DNA from: Pseudevernia furfuracea
Lineage: Eukaryota > Ascomycota > Lecanoromycetes > Lecanorales > Parmeliaceae
Assembly (NCBI GenBank): GCA_022315425.1
Contig: JAIUPT010000031.1
Location: forward strand, 1,176,945 to 1,240,944
Length of the DNA: 64,000 nt
Direction of reading: 5' to 3'
Numbering within the stretch: the stretch's first letter is position 1; each line of letters starts with the position of its first letter. The position numbers were made by a program, and so were the translations under genes. Under the pieces are notes generated by a model. That model did not search any database and had not been told where the DNA came from. It was given only the letters and a program-made list of their open reading frames with translations. This document shows, piece after piece, positions 10,635 to 21,482 of the stretch.

Positions 10635-12888
10635 ATGATATAAGATGAAAGACTTATGAGCATGATCGGGACGAAGCAGGCTGGGAATGTGGATGGGGAT
10701 ATGAAAGATTGGAAGCATGGGAATGGGCGGTATACGGCTTTTTGTTTTGTCCACTGTAATCGAGGCTGGGTAAAAATGGGAAGGGTGTTGCTTGTTCAAT
10801 GCAAGAGAAAATCGGGTGCGGGCTGGGGACTGTGCAACTGCTGGACGGATGCTTCTTGATCTTCTTCGGGTGGAGGCTTCGACATCGGCTCTTCAGGAGA
10901 CGGTCCCTCCGCTCTTTTTACTTCGTGGAAGACAATGGGTATTTTTTGAGTCTTGCGCGAACACAAACCGCTTTAAAGAGGGTTCGCTGTTCGGAGACGG
11001 GCAATCCGTGTCATGCTTTTGTCAATGATCTTTGCTCTTAGACCGACCACTCCGACTGGAAGAGAATCCATGTTGTCGAATGTCTAAATTCCCATTCTCA
11101 TACGGTTCATCAATGACAGAAGACATCTAGCCTCTCTTTATGCGAAGCTGAAGTACAAGGCTGCAACGGAGACGGCGGAAGAGGCTATCTATATGGATAA
11201 AGGGCTTCATCAAACTCTTACGACCGCCGAGGTATAGTGCGGTTCCACTGCACATTGACAGTTAAGTGACATCCAGACTGACAAAAGAACCCTTGATGCA
11301 TCAAGGGGCAAATCACATCGGCATCAGACATCACTGACCACGCTACCGTATCAACAAAGAGCAGCTTCACCCGGTGGGGATCAAGTGAACATTACAGCAT
11401 CGCCAACGCCCTTTCACCAAGGCAATCGGACGGACAAAGTCGGGACCAGTTCTTATCGCAAGCAATGCGAATCACAAAAAGCCTGGGACGTGTTAGATTC
11501 ACCTGGGATTGTAAGATGAACCGAATCCATCCACACACTTCCACACTCGTGACACTTACTTCTTTCGTTGCTACGTTTTTGTATATCCAACAAACATACA
11601 TACTCCCTGTCGTCGGTCATGTTTATGATTGCGTATCGTCTTCCATTCGCTCGGAAAGGGAAAATTCCGTGAGATACAAATAGGCTGGATTTCTCGGTGT
11701 TGGAAACAACAACATCATCGTCGTCGTCGTCGTAAGAATGGACGCGCGCAGCGTTTTGACGCCTATCGCAGCCTGGTAGGCGGAAACCTTAGGCTCTGCC
11801 TGTCCGTGCATATGTTGTGAGTTGCACTCGCGAGCGAGGAGACGGTGGGACTTTGAGGGCCGGTGAAGAGGACTTGCTGAGGCGTGCGTACGCGAGCCTC
11901 ATTCACCCCCCCTAAGGCTAGGTTGGGAAGTCGGCAGCGATGAATGGAGTCGTGAATATGAGCTCGGTGGCGACAGTGATGTAAAAGGTGAGAAACGAAT
12001 CTTGATCGCGGTCTGTGAATTGGCTCTTGGCGGCCTCATTGATGCCTTTATATATTCCTCTTCCACTTGACTCGATGTCGTAAACAAGGTCTGCTGTGCC
12101 GGGTCGACGCTGCATAGTGCGGTGTCTATATCTCTCAGGCTTTAAAGGCCGTCTTCTTGTCCTCTCTGATCTGACTTGTTACATATATAAACGATCTTGA
12201 AGAGGGCCACAAACTCGAAAGCCGGGAAGTAGCCAAGTTCTCTAGTGATCGATAATTCGAAATCAACGGCCTGGACCTCCTGGACCGCGCTTTGAACGAA
12301 GAGAGACTTCGTGAAGTCTCGAGTCGATTCAATTCGCTTGAGTCATTGACCTACTCCTGGCGAGGCAGCACTTTGGAACATCAAATCTTGCCTGCGGACT
12401 TCACCGGGTCTCGGATTCCACTTCCTCCAACAACATCAACGTATACGTCAGCCAGTGTTGAGATTGGAGATCCCGCTCATGGCGAGAGAGATTACGTTGC
12501 TGTTTTCTACTCGTTCACTCCTGCCTGACACAGCATCTTCCCCGCACTTACTCGTTGACACTGCATTCCTTTTAGTCATTCCGAATAAGTATATAAACCC
12601 CGGGTCCTTCCAACTTGGTTCTCTCCTGCATACACCTCCAGCATACGAACAACAAAGCAAGATTGGCTTTCAGCGAGTTGATTGAAAAGAAAATACAATT
12701 CTTCAGCCAACACCGCTTCGACTCTCGGCTTTTCCTATCATAGCACCAGGCTTGTTGATAACATCATCGTTGATCTCTCTGACCTGGCTGTCTCTTCGTT
12801 GTTTGGTGACCTTGTCGTTGTTGACGCTGCCGACTTGTTCTTCACGGATCGATCTTGAAGCCTCTCTATTCTTTCTCCCCTGCCAACC
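10635..12888. other. Long intergenic region, possible gene relics
   Basis: Nothing could be assigned to a family. Two stretches look weakly coding. Minus 11918-12115 is 65 codons from an ATG, with YDIESSGRGIYKGINEA. Plus 12262-12528 contains NGLDLLDRALNEERLREVSS and SLESLTYSWRG. The second could be a leftover of an LRR-type gene like that at 7.2-9.3 kb, but it lacks a start in frame. The last 350 bp hold the promoter of the disordered protein. Confidence 0.35.
12590..12597 (+). promoter_or_regulatory. TATA-like box before the disordered-protein gene
   Basis: TATATAAA lies about 290 bp upstream of the ATG at 12889. If used, the transcript has a long 5' leader rich in C/T. Motif and position only. 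Confidence 0.35.
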
Positions 12889-13776
12889 ATGGTCGCTCAA
12901 CAACAACCCTCAGCGGCAACATCACACGCTGGTCCCTCTGCTCAAGTTACTCTATCAATCAAAGAGAGTCAGAACCGGAGAGCAAAGCGGACGAGGAGGG
13001 AAGATGATGCGGCTGGATCAAGCGGCCAATTACTTCCACAATCTCAACATCCATCACATCGCCAACGTCAGCCAGGTAGCGAGAGGATAAGCTCAGCCAC
13101 CAATCCCACTGTTGAAAATAACGTTGGCGATCCGCCATACCATATCCAAAGCAATCGTCCGGGGGATTACCGCTCGCACGGCTCTGGGAACCAGTCGAAC
13201 CCGGTAGCATCAGCTCGTAACGACTCACATACAACGCCCCGTCAAGCCCATCAGCAAGCCACAGCGAGAGCTGTCCAGGACGATCCGTTCTTCAGCGACG
13301 AACTGTACAACGGAATGCTGAACGGTCAGCCCGAAAACAATCAGGTTGGGAGAATGTACACTCGCTCTCAGCAGCAAGAAATTGACCAGCATTACCAGCG
13401 TCTGATGACCCCGCGACCGAGGCTAGAAACCGGGACAAACACGCCAGAGGCTCCCATGACGCCCCCACAGCAATTTGAGCAGCAACAACTTCCAACGGTC
13501 TTCGTGGCTGACTTGCTGAACCCGCAAGTGCTGCCACAAGCCGGTGGGGCACCGCGGCAAAACACACCCCACAACAATACTCGCGGAAGTGCGCGAGGTG
13601 GTAACGCGCCGCCAATTGCACAGGTAGCGGACCGGACACCACAGCCGGCAGAAGAGCAGGATGATAGCCTGATCGTTGGTGACTTCACGGATTGGGACCC
13701 CGCTTGGCGGGCTTTCATCAACGACCATGATTGTAAGCCCCTAATTCGGGAGCACTATCCTGATGAGTACCGCTAA
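12889..13776 (+). CDS. Intrinsically disordered Gln/Pro-rich basic protein
   Basis: One exon, 295 aa, with CCATGG-type context at the ATG. Composition is dominated by Q, P, S, N, R and T. RRAKRTRREDDA (about residues 30-41) resembles a nuclear localisation signal. The C-terminal 40 residues (DDSLIVGDFTDWDPAWRAF...) are acidic and aromatic and are the only part that looks folded or motif-like, a possible interaction or activation segment. No known domain. The two minus-strand open frames beneath it are shadows. A nuclear, regulatory role is inference from composition. The gene could be lineage-specific. Confidence 0.62.
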   Translation: MVAQQQPSAATSHAGPSAQVTLSIKESQNRRAKRTRREDDAAGSSGQLLPQSQHPSHRQRQPGSERISSATNPTVENNVGDPPYHIQSNRPGDYRSHGSGNQSNPVASARNDSHTTPRQAHQQATARAVQDDPFFSDELYNGMLNGQPENNQVGRMYTRSQQQEIDQHYQRLMTPRPRLETGTNTPEAPMTPPQQFEQQQLPTVFVADLLNPQVLPQAGGAPRQNTPHNNTRGSARGGNAPPIAQVADRTPQPAEEQDDSLIVGDFTDWDPAWRAFINDHDCKPLIREHYPDEYR

Positions 13777-14652
13777 GGGTATCGGTGGAGTGGGAAAACT
13801 GCGCGCGGGGGGGGGGCAAGGGTAGTCCTGTGAAAGAGGGTGGATCAATACCGCATTACCGGTGATGCACATGGAGGAATGGTTTGCGTCACTGTGTCGT
13901 CAAAGCCGAGGAGACTTCTTCTCGTACATTGTTGTGCCAATGCCAATCCGAGCTTATGTGAATGGTTCTCCGCTGTCTTCCCCTCCCCCCCCCTTTTTTT
14001 TTCTTCCGGTTAGCTGTTTGTAATGATACCTATTTGGCTTTGATCGTAGTAAGACGATGCAAAGGTGGACTCTTTTGTCGGAGCGTGGGCTTGGTATTGA
14101 ACTTTTCTCATAACACCCGTCCACAGCTTGCAAAGCTGGCCAAAAACGCCCAATTCTGATTGCCCTGGAAAGATTCTAGCGCCCTCATGTTTCTTGATAT
14201 CGTGAACAATGGTGCCGCCGCTAGCGCTTGGTAGTACCTGCTTGCCATCGACTCCATTTCTGTCAATTTTTCCTTCATTCGTGACGGGAAAACAGCCATC
14301 TTCTGTGGGATATAGTTTGCCGAAATGACAAAGCAGGTAGCGGAGATTTTGATTGAGATTTCAACTGCGGAAGCGTGCGATGAACCATGGAAGAGTTTCC
14401 TTTTTGCCAAAGCTAGCATGTTCGTCGGCGGCTCGGAAATAAATTCTCTGGGTGTTTCTCGCGCGTTGTATCCGGATATAGCTGTTCTTTCAATGATGAT
14501 CTACGGCTTTGTGAATGAGCGACTTGTGTTTGATATTCGGGCTAGAGCAAGGTAAGACCCGCGGTTTGAAAGTGGCGTACCGGAACTGAAGGGTCGATAA
14601 AGATTTTTGCATCATCAACTACATGTCGTTGTTTGCCATAGTAACATCGACA
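13777..14652. other. Intergenic, possible unassigned frame
   Basis: Contains a ten-G run (about 13808-13817) and a C-run followed by a T-run (13980-14002). A minus-strand frame at 14108-14419 (103 codons, with KLTEMESMASRYYQAL) and the plus frame opposite (14325-14555) overlap. Neither has enough support to call. Confidence 0.35.
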
Positions 14653-15183
14653 TCATCTCGCGCTGTCTACACTGTCTCCTCCACCATGCCTATCGGCATA
14701 CATCAAAGAAATTACAATCCTCTCTTCCTTCGCATATGTCGCCCAGCCCCCTTTGTAAGTCGGGAACTTCGCCCGCAGACACAATTGATTCAAGGTGTTC
14801 GCTCTGGTCGTGATGCCGGGCCAGGATGCGGCCACCGTGGAGCTACCAGCATAAAGCTCTACCCTGACTGTACAGCTGCTGATTGTCCTCTGGACTGGTA
14901 GCTTGAAAGGATCTTCAGGGCCGTGGTTGTGGAATGCACCGGTGGCGGGGATCTTGGGGAGCTCGCGGATTGCGAGAAAGCAGTCGTTGTATTTGGTCCG
15001 GTGGGAGAAAGGGTTGCGGAGGTGGATGCAGTGGAGGTCGTCATTCTGGATTGAAGATAGCTCTGTGGGTTGGATGATTGATAGACCCGGTTTTGGGGGT
15101 GGTGTCTCGGATGTTGGGGAAGCGATAACGCTGGCGTGGAAGAAAATGAACACAGACAAGCTAAGATAAGTACTGAGGAACAT
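14653..15183 (-). CDS. Small secreted cysteine protein
   Basis: Start chosen at ATG 15183, because eight upstream residues would precede an ideal signal peptide (MFLSTYLSLSVFIFFHASVIA). The product is 176 aa, unspliced. Core blocks in order are YNDCFLAIRELP, GAFHNHGPEDPFKLPV, SSCTVRVELYAG, SWPGITTRANTLNQLC and GGWATYAKEERIVISL. This DC-AI / FH-G-D-F-LP / CTV-V-L / helix-C / GGW-I-I order recurs in small secreted proteins of Pezizomycotina and in the genes at 623-1171 and 28220-29421 here. Four conserved cysteines probably form two disulfides. Function is unknown; effector is a guess. The tail after ISLMYADRHGG is unusual and polar. Confidence 0.75.
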   Translation of the reverse strand: MFLSTYLSLSVFIFFHASVIASPTSETPPPKPGLSIIQPTELSSIQNDDLHCIHLRNPFSHRTKYNDCFLAIRELPKIPATGAFHNHGPEDPFKLPVQRTISSCTVRVELYAGSSTVAASWPGITTRANTLNQLCLRAKFPTYKGGWATYAKEERIVISLMYADRHGGGDSVDSAR

Positions 15184-16434
15184 TGTTTCCCTGAGTAGAA
15201 AAGGCATGCGTCAGAAGACAGTTAAGATTTTTGCATTATCGTAGGTGTCAATCAGAAGCAAGGAACTCATCTGTCACAAAAACGAGGATCTTGTCTCTCG
15301 CGACGAGGATGTGGAAGGTCTTTGTGGCGGCTATCCCATCCAGTGTCGGGAAGAATCACAGGCTCTCTGTTGAAAGGTTGCCTGGCACCTGGAAGCGCAG
15401 GCCGTAAAGGCGCAATGTTGTCGCATAGTACTCTGACAAGAATTTCCCGAGACATACTCTATTTTCGATTCGCGCAAATCTCCTGATACTGCTGGGCAAA
15501 TTCGTCGGTCGGTAAGACTAAGCCGTAGGCTGAGTGGCATAGGGCTGAGTGGCATAGGGCTGCGTGCCCTCTATCACATGCACGATGGGTGAGCGGTCGT
15601 ACGCTGAGCAAGTCTACAACTGATGTATATAGTCCATTGTAGTGACTTATCCTCAGTGATCACCTTTTGGTTGAGTCGTAGCGGTTAGCAAACCCGTCCC
15701 TTCTCTATGCATCGTTCCTCAGTGCTTCGCACGCTTCGCACTTATAATGGAAAAATATCTTCTCGCTGTCGCGGATAGAATGAGAATGAGATTTTTGTGA
15801 GATTGCAAGTTGCCAAGAGATTTCGTTCACATACATTGATACATGATACTCTACATGATAAATGACATATGATACATACATGACGAATGACACATGATAC
15901 ATGATACATGACACATGGACCGTTGCCAAGATGCATTCATGATTTTACTTTATGTTGTATGTGGGCAATTATCGGCTAGCTCGGTTGTAAGTGCCCAATT
16001 TGTCATAATCTTTCTCGTACAGTCGTACTCGGTTTTCATCTAGCGTATCTCTTAACCTACGGCCGAGCCGAGATAAGCGGGAGTGGGGCAGATAACGTGT
16101 AAACGTCTCATATGTGGCATCATCGTATCATGGCATCGGCAACTTTTGGCGGTAAGACTAATAAGAGGAAACCTTTGATATTCGACATTTGATATTATTC
16201 GACAATCTGCAGATTTTGTGTATTGTGTATTGTGTATGATCGGAGAAGCATCTTCAGCTCCAGCAGTAGCAGCCATGGACAACGCCGTCACCAAAGCAAT
16301 AATGCAACATCCTTTTGCACTAGTACAACGCCGGCCAATCTGATGCATAACTGGACTCCCACCCAACATTTCCCTTTCTTTTGGCCCTGCTCTCTTACAC
16401 GAGTGCAAAGTGGCGTGAAGAATCCTCTGTCACC
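15184..16434. other. Intergenic with short repeats
   Basis: No gene called. A 15-bp unit (GGCTGAGTGGCATAG) is tandemly duplicated at about 15528-15562. Between 15267 and 15480 all three minus frames carry protein-like pieces, so a decayed gene is possible but unproven. The GT31 promoter lies in the last few hundred bases. Confidence 0.4.
15832..15915. repeat. ATGATACATG-type imperfect tandem repeat
   Basis: TACATGATAC/GACACATGATACATG motifs repeat about eight times with variation. Short chance frames rich in H, V and Y on the minus strand arise from it and are not genes. Confidence 0.75.
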
Positions 16435-18099
16435 ATGTCAAACCATCTCCGATCCTTGATATTCGCTACAACAGCGTATTCCCGTAGTCTCTTCTACAAA
16501 ATATCAGCGACCATCTTCCGGAGCCGTCGAGCGATTGTTTTATCTTCTGTCTTTTCCTTGGCTGTGACCTTCACCCTCTGGCAACTTCCCTCAGATCACG
16601 GCCCTCAATTCCGAGTCCAAGATGACCCTGGCCCTCCTAATCCTAATCGACTGGCTCTTGGACAGTCCTACCCTCCCCGGCAGACCATATGTCAAGGGAC
16701 ATTCGACTGGCTCAACGAGCTCGACATTCCCTTCCCCGTCAAATATGCCCGCCGCGACATTGTGGTTAGATCCAATGTAAAAGCTCAGCGCAACTCCATT
16801 ACTACCATTGAAGAGCCTTTATTTGGAGGATTGAGCATCGTCAAGCCTGGGAAGGATACCAATGAACCTGGCTTGCCACAATGCCTGGAGCCTTTGTTCC
16901 TAGACGTCCCTGCTTTCTCCGCAACTCCTCCTGATGCATCTCATATCATCTTCGGCGCTGCAACTACACTGGGCCGTCTGGAGGTTTCCTTACCGTTTTT
17001 TGAGCGGTGGCTTGCCCATACTAACGCTAGACTTTTCGTTGTAGTCACTGGACCCGGCGATAGCGCACCAAATCCCAAGCACATGGCTGACCTGGAGTCG
17101 CGAATGCACGATTCTGGCTTAGCAGTCACCCTCGTGAAGCCTCTGAACCGCAAGGACGGATTTCTAGAGCGTTATTTTTCCCTGGTGAAGATTCTGTATG
17201 CAAATCGTGACGAAAATACCCGCTGGCTCGGTTTCATCGACGATGATACTTTCGTCACTTCAATGTCTGCGCTCGTTTCCACTCTCGACAACTATGACCA
17301 CACGCAACTTAGGTACCTTGGAGCGCTATCAGAGGAATGGTGGACAGTCATACTCTACGGTCTGATAGGTATGGGAGGTGCGGGCATCTTCCTTTCGATG
17401 CCACTAGCCGAGATTGTGGACGCCAATCATGACGAATGCAAGAAGAACTCACGAATGGGGTTTGGCGACCACAAGATCTATGAGTGTATAGAGAGATACA
17501 CCGGGACTCCTCTGACTTCTATATCGGGTCTGTACCAAATCGACATCCATGGCGATCGATCAGGAGTGTTTGAGAGCGGCCGGCAAATTCTAACTCTCCA
17601 CCACTGGAAAGAGGGCTACTGGGACGAAAAAGGTGAAGGTCCCGACGGTATTAGACATGGGAGATGGTTCCCAATGGACCAAATGTCCCTCGTCACCGAC
17701 GTCTGCGATAGATGCTACCTGCAGCGCTGGCAATTGGGCAACGACACCATCCTCAGCAACGGCTACTCCATCTCCAATTATCCGAGAGGTGCGCTCAAAA
17801 CCACGAAGAAGAAGCCGTTGCGTTTGGATAAGATGGAGTACACGTGGGTCACGCCAATGAAGGTTGAGGATTCCTCCAACAAAGGCTGGGATCATTATTT
17901 GGGACCGCTGAGACCGCCGTTGAAGCTTGAGGACGAGAAGATCCCGTACAGGTTCTTGGCAGGCGTCAAGGTCGATGGTGGCGTGAGGCAGTATTATCGG
18001 CATTTGGGCAAGGATGGCGATATGGATACCGTAATCGAACTCTTCTGGATTCGGGAAGAGGCGTGGAACAGGACTGCCACCTCACTCGGAGTGAGGTGA
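16435..18099 (+). CDS. Type II membrane glycosyltransferase, GT31-like
   Basis: One exon. The ATG at 16435 has a good context (CACCATG), giving 554 aa. A short cytosolic tail is followed by one membrane segment (about residues 33-49, AIVLSSVFSLAVTFTLW), typical of Golgi transferases. The catalytic part has IIFGAATTLGRL, FVVVTGPGD, RWLGFIDDDTFV with the metal-binding DDD at 269-271, EEWWTVILYGLIGMGGAG and an acidic loop before CIERYTG. The order matches fungal GT31/Fringe-like proteins that add a sugar to glycoproteins or glycolipids in the secretory pathway. Donor and acceptor cannot be inferred. Full length, no visible damage. Confidence 0.88.
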   Translation: MSNHLRSLIFATTAYSRSLFYKISATIFRSRRAIVLSSVFSLAVTFTLWQLPSDHGPQFRVQDDPGPPNPNRLALGQSYPPRQTICQGTFDWLNELDIPFPVKYARRDIVVRSNVKAQRNSITTIEEPLFGGLSIVKPGKDTNEPGLPQCLEPLFLDVPAFSATPPDASHIIFGAATTLGRLEVSLPFFERWLAHTNARLFVVVTGPGDSAPNPKHMADLESRMHDSGLAVTLVKPLNRKDGFLERYFSLVKILYANRDENTRWLGFIDDDTFVTSMSALVSTLDNYDHTQLRYLGALSEEWWTVILYGLIGMGGAGIFLSMPLAEIVDANHDECKKNSRMGFGDHKIYECIERYTGTPLTSISGLYQIDIHGDRSGVFESGRQILTLHHWKEGYWDEKGEGPDGIRHGRWFPMDQMSLVTDVCDRCYLQRWQLGNDTILSNGYSISNYPRGALKTTKKKPLRLDKMEYTWVTPMKVEDSSNKGWDHYLGPLRPPLKLEDEKIPYRFLAGVKVDGGVRQYYRHLGKDGDMDTVIELFWIREEAWNRTATSLGVR

Positions 18100-18416
18100 C
18101 ATACTCTTTGGTGTAACAGTAGTCGTATTTGTAGATAATAAGCATCGTTGTTACCGCCATAGTGCCTTAGGTTTGAAAAGTATAGATTTCTGCTTTTGAT
18201 AAACCCATCAGCCACCCTCAGGCAGAGAGGCATACTCTAACCCTAACCCTAACACCTTAGCGTTTCACCTAGACTTATTCGGACTAGGGCGCAAGATTCG
18301 CGTTTTGGCGCCAGAAACTTCCCCATTCCTTTCACTCGCACCGATGTGAGGACACTCTTCTACTACCTCGAATTGACATATCTCCAAGCTCATTCCTCGA
18401 GCGAGTTGCTGCCAAT
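18100..18416. other. Short intergenic with interstitial telomere-like repeat
   Basis: Spacer between GT31 and the F-box-like gene. It contains the CCCTAA repeat at 18236-18254. Confidence 0.6.
18236..18254 (+). repeat. Interstitial (CCCTAA)n tract
   Basis: CTCTAACCCTAACCCTAAC carries nearly three units of the fungal telomere repeat in the middle of gene-bearing DNA. It could be a telomerase-healed break, an end-fusion relic or chance. Confidence 0.8.
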
Positions 18417-19418
18417 ATGCTCTCTCACCTTCCACATGAAGTTCGCCTCCAGATCTTTCACCTCGTCTTTTCCGAGTCCGGGCGCCGAGGGGTCATCAGA
18501 GTGGAGGACACAGCGGAAGGCATCACATACAAATTCACCAACAGAATCCATAGGCGCAAATTTTCAGGGGCCATTTCATGCCTCGATGCTGCTATCGTAG
18601 GAGAAGGTACTGCTGCCGCCGCTGCGGAAGCACTTTACCAGTCCAAATTTCATTTTGCCGTTCACGCCGAGATGCTCTGTGCTTTCCTCCAAAGCTGCCC
18701 GCTCTCGCTCGTGGTCGAACCCGGCAAATACATAAAGAAGCTCCACCTCTGCATGGATGAAGATCCAAAATTCATTGGGGAGGGAAAAGATGGACAGGCT
18801 TTACGCAAGGCAGATTGGGTCGACTGGGTATCGGGCGCCAGCGATGATAGAGTTACAAGGTCAGGGCACCGCACTCAGCTCATGCGACAGTGTTGGAGAG
18901 CCATCCTCAAAATGCCTAAGTTGGAGTGCTTCGAGTTCTGGATAATGCCCTCGCAAGGCAAGGTATCGCGGAATTATATCCAGCGCTGGGAGATAAGGGA
19001 CATCATTCCAATGCACTTCAGGTTGTGGTGCAGGGGCGTTCATGTCTCGATTTATCTCCGGACCAGGGAAGAACATCCAGAGCGAATCCGTGACTTGGCC
19101 CACTATCTCGACGAGAGGCGCGAAAATGAGCTTGATGATGATGGCTTCTACGTGTCCCACTTAAATCTGAATAACTGCGTTCCTTACGACTGGACAAAGC
19201 CGGTAGATTATGAGCGTGTTTTGGCCGAGAATGCCTCGGCGCGTCAGGACCGTTGGACTCTTCCTCCCTGGGACGGAACTTTTGACTCTTTCAAATGCCA
19301 TAGCGTTCGCAACTACAAAGCCATGGATGAACTCATGGATAGGTTGATTTCTGATAAGGGTACATCTATCGGTCATGATTCTATGCCCATATATCTGCTA
19401 ATTCATCATAGATTATGA
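18417..19418 (+). CDS. F-box-like domain protein
   Basis: One exon, 333 aa, starting at ATG 18417. The N-terminal MLSHLPHEVRLQIFHLVF is the LP-x-E-(I/V)-x-x-x-I-F core of fungal F-box-like proteins that begin with this helix. The rest has paired YQSKFHFAVHAEML and LSLVVEPGKYIKKLHL blocks, common in fungal proteins annotated only as F-box/hypothetical. Trp-rich stretches (KADWVDWVSG, EFWIMP) follow. It could recruit a target to an SCF ligase, but the target is unknown. No signal peptide or membrane segment. Confidence 0.72.
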   Translation: MLSHLPHEVRLQIFHLVFSESGRRGVIRVEDTAEGITYKFTNRIHRRKFSGAISCLDAAIVGEGTAAAAAEALYQSKFHFAVHAEMLCAFLQSCPLSLVVEPGKYIKKLHLCMDEDPKFIGEGKDGQALRKADWVDWVSGASDDRVTRSGHRTQLMRQCWRAILKMPKLECFEFWIMPSQGKVSRNYIQRWEIRDIIPMHFRLWCRGVHVSIYLRTREEHPERIRDLAHYLDERRENELDDDGFYVSHLNLNNCVPYDWTKPVDYERVLAENASARQDRWTLPPWDGTFDSFKCHSVRNYKAMDELMDRLISDKGTSIGHDSMPIYLLIHHRL

Positions 19419-19910
19419 AGATACATTGATGGGAAAGACCAGGCCGAAGCGCAAGCATTTAAGCGGCGATAATTCGGTCGAGGCAGGTAGTTAGGATCCG
19501 GGTTATAGTTCGATGAGGGTCAAAATATAGATTGCGTGTGCTTCTACCTCCTGACTGCTCTCTAACAAAGAATAAAGAACAGGCTGATCATTAGAGCCAT
19601 CTTTTGTTCAATGAACGCCGGTAAAAATGCTCAGTGGTTTCGACTCCGCTAGATCTACGGTCTTCCATTTTCTCTCGCATTGTCGCGCATGCAGTTCCTG
19701 TTGTTTGGAGGCATAGATCGCAAAGGCCGCCTGTCGCAATGTTTGTTAGCGCCTAGCCGACTTGAAGAAAAACCCGAAGAAATAACTACGCAAGTTGGAC
19801 AGAGTCACCTTTTATCTTTGTGACCACTTTAAATTGTTGAACCATCGAAAGCGGTTCTTTCGTATTCCGATGGTGTGAATAGCGTGGCTATTTCTGTACT
19901 ACATCCCTCG
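19419..19910. other. Intergenic
   Basis: No gene seen. AT content rises locally. It contains the promoter of the following secreted-protein gene. Confidence 0.5.
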
Positions 19911-20960
19911 ATGAACATGTGTCGACTGTGCTCATTCGCAGGTCTATTGGCATACCTGGCCTTATGCGTCAGCGATGTCTTGACCCCATCGAAGACCTTA
20001 CCGCTGGCTCTTCTAGACAGGTGAATATTAACGTCTTTTCTTTGGAATAAAAAAGAACAAACAAACACCACACGGCACACTCCTTAATAATCTCGCAGTT
20101 CCCCAAACAAATCCCTCTCCGTAGTCCCCTCCGGCTTCTCACTCCAAGGCATCATGATGCGCCCCTCCGGCCTGCCACTTGACGAAATCGCAGTCTACCA
20201 AAACGCTGTCGCCGCCATGGAGGATCTGGCATTCATGAACCAAGACGCAGAGTTGCCCTTACTGGCCATGCACTCTTGGTCCCTGCCTCAGTACGATGTC
20301 TCCCTCGACATCGCCTCCACGCGCGTACAGTGGGCGGTTTACGGCCTACAAATGACGCAAAGCCTAATCAGCAGCGCCGACTTCGCGTTTCAGCCCTGTC
20401 TCGGCAGGTTCTTTTGGCAGAGGAATTACGAGGGCAGCGTCAACTTCATGCACAGGCTTCTGGTGCCTACCTTTCTTCGGGGAACCCACAAGGCTGGCAC
20501 GTCGGACGCCCCGGGTTCGAGTGAATCTCGCAATCAGACCATGTTGTTGACGCCTGACCCGGATGTCTCCGTCGTCGTCGTCACTAATGCTTCGGATCGA
20601 GGGACGGGACCCCTGGAGGCGCCACAGCTCCGTGTCGTCCCCACGTACAACGGTCTTGCCATGACGAGCAAAGAAATCTTCACCATAGCGCTGTCGACAA
20701 TGGTTCTGGGCGCCGAACAGGGCCCGGAGACGCCGTGTTCTGGCATCATAGGCGACGCGTTCGACGTGATACCGATCATCGATGCCCACGGGCGATCGTT
20801 GCTGAAATACCGTTCGTTGATCAGAGCGATGAGGGTTTTGACCAGGTGGATGGTGGCGAAGAATCGGTTCGGTGAGATCGATGTCGAGCTGATCAGGGAT
20901 GGGGTTGTGATTGGGATTGGGAGGCTGAAGAAGTTCAGCCCGGGATTGGCAGGTGCGTAG
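19911..20960 (+). CDS. Secreted protein of unknown family, two exons
   Basis: Exon 1 (19911-20020) and exon 2 (20099-20960) join across a 78-bp GTGAAT...CAG intron into 323 aa. Exon 1 supplies a signal peptide (MNMCRLCSFAGLLAYLALCVS); a second in-frame ATG at 19917 is an alternative start. Without exon 1 the frame starts at an internal Met (20154) and lacks any export signal, so I prefer the spliced model. Recognisable stretches are PLDEIAVYQNAVAAMEDLAF, RVQWAVYGLQMTQSLI, FFWQRNYEGSVNFM and DVELIRDGVVIGIGRL. The spacing suggests a mixed alpha/beta globular domain. No catalytic motif identified. It belongs with the window's other exported proteins. Confidence 0.72.
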
Positions 20961-21108
20961 GTGGTGGGTTTGGGTGCCCGTCTGGATAACGAAACCTTCG
21001 GAACAATTCCGTGCAGCTATGAGCCATGTTTGTAGATTCTTCTGGGTGCAATGCTGTTAGTTGAGCTTTGTCGGAGCACTGCAACATCATCATGTTATGC
21101 TTTTGGGT

Positions 21109-21148
<40 letters not shown>

Positions 21149-21482
21149 GATAGCTGGCTAAATAAAGAGCTTTTCATTAGTACACTGACAGCCTAGAAAA
21201 ATATCCTCCCAACTCTTCCTACATTTATCGTTGACGAAGTGATAAATAGCTTACAGGAACTTCTTCCACGTTTGAACTTTGGAAGTCAATTGAGTGGTTA
21301 TGAAGTTTGTGGCTCATTACTAACTCACTGGCGCAACCAGCAAGATCCAGAAGGCTCTATCGAGCAATATACTGGTAGTAAAAACTGATGACAACGCCAA
21401 CATCCACATACACCTTCGGCGAAAACCTCAGGGTAACGCGCGATGTCCAGGTGTATTTCAAAATCGTTCATCGCAGACGAGT
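20961..21482. other. Intergenic with poly-T tract
   Basis: Holds a 35-T run and no gene. It is the 3' region of the secreted protein and of the convergent decayed gene. Confidence 0.55.
21113..21147 (+). repeat. Poly-T run of 35
   Basis: Uninterrupted T from 21113 to 21147. No target-site duplication or retroelement 3' end is visible beside it, so a simple slippage tract is most likely. The assembled length may be unreliable. Confidence 0.9.

Noticed and set aside
13292..13728. Three minus-strand open frames
   Set aside because: Shadows of the GC-rich, Gln/Pro-rich plus-strand gene 12889-13776.
15742..15936. Minus-strand frames rich in CVMYHVS words
   Set aside because: Generated by the ATGATACATG tandem repeat.
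16381..16434. Longer N-terminus of the GT31 protein
   Set aside because: The extension begins at TTG. The ATG at 16435 has a good context and gives a normal type II topology.
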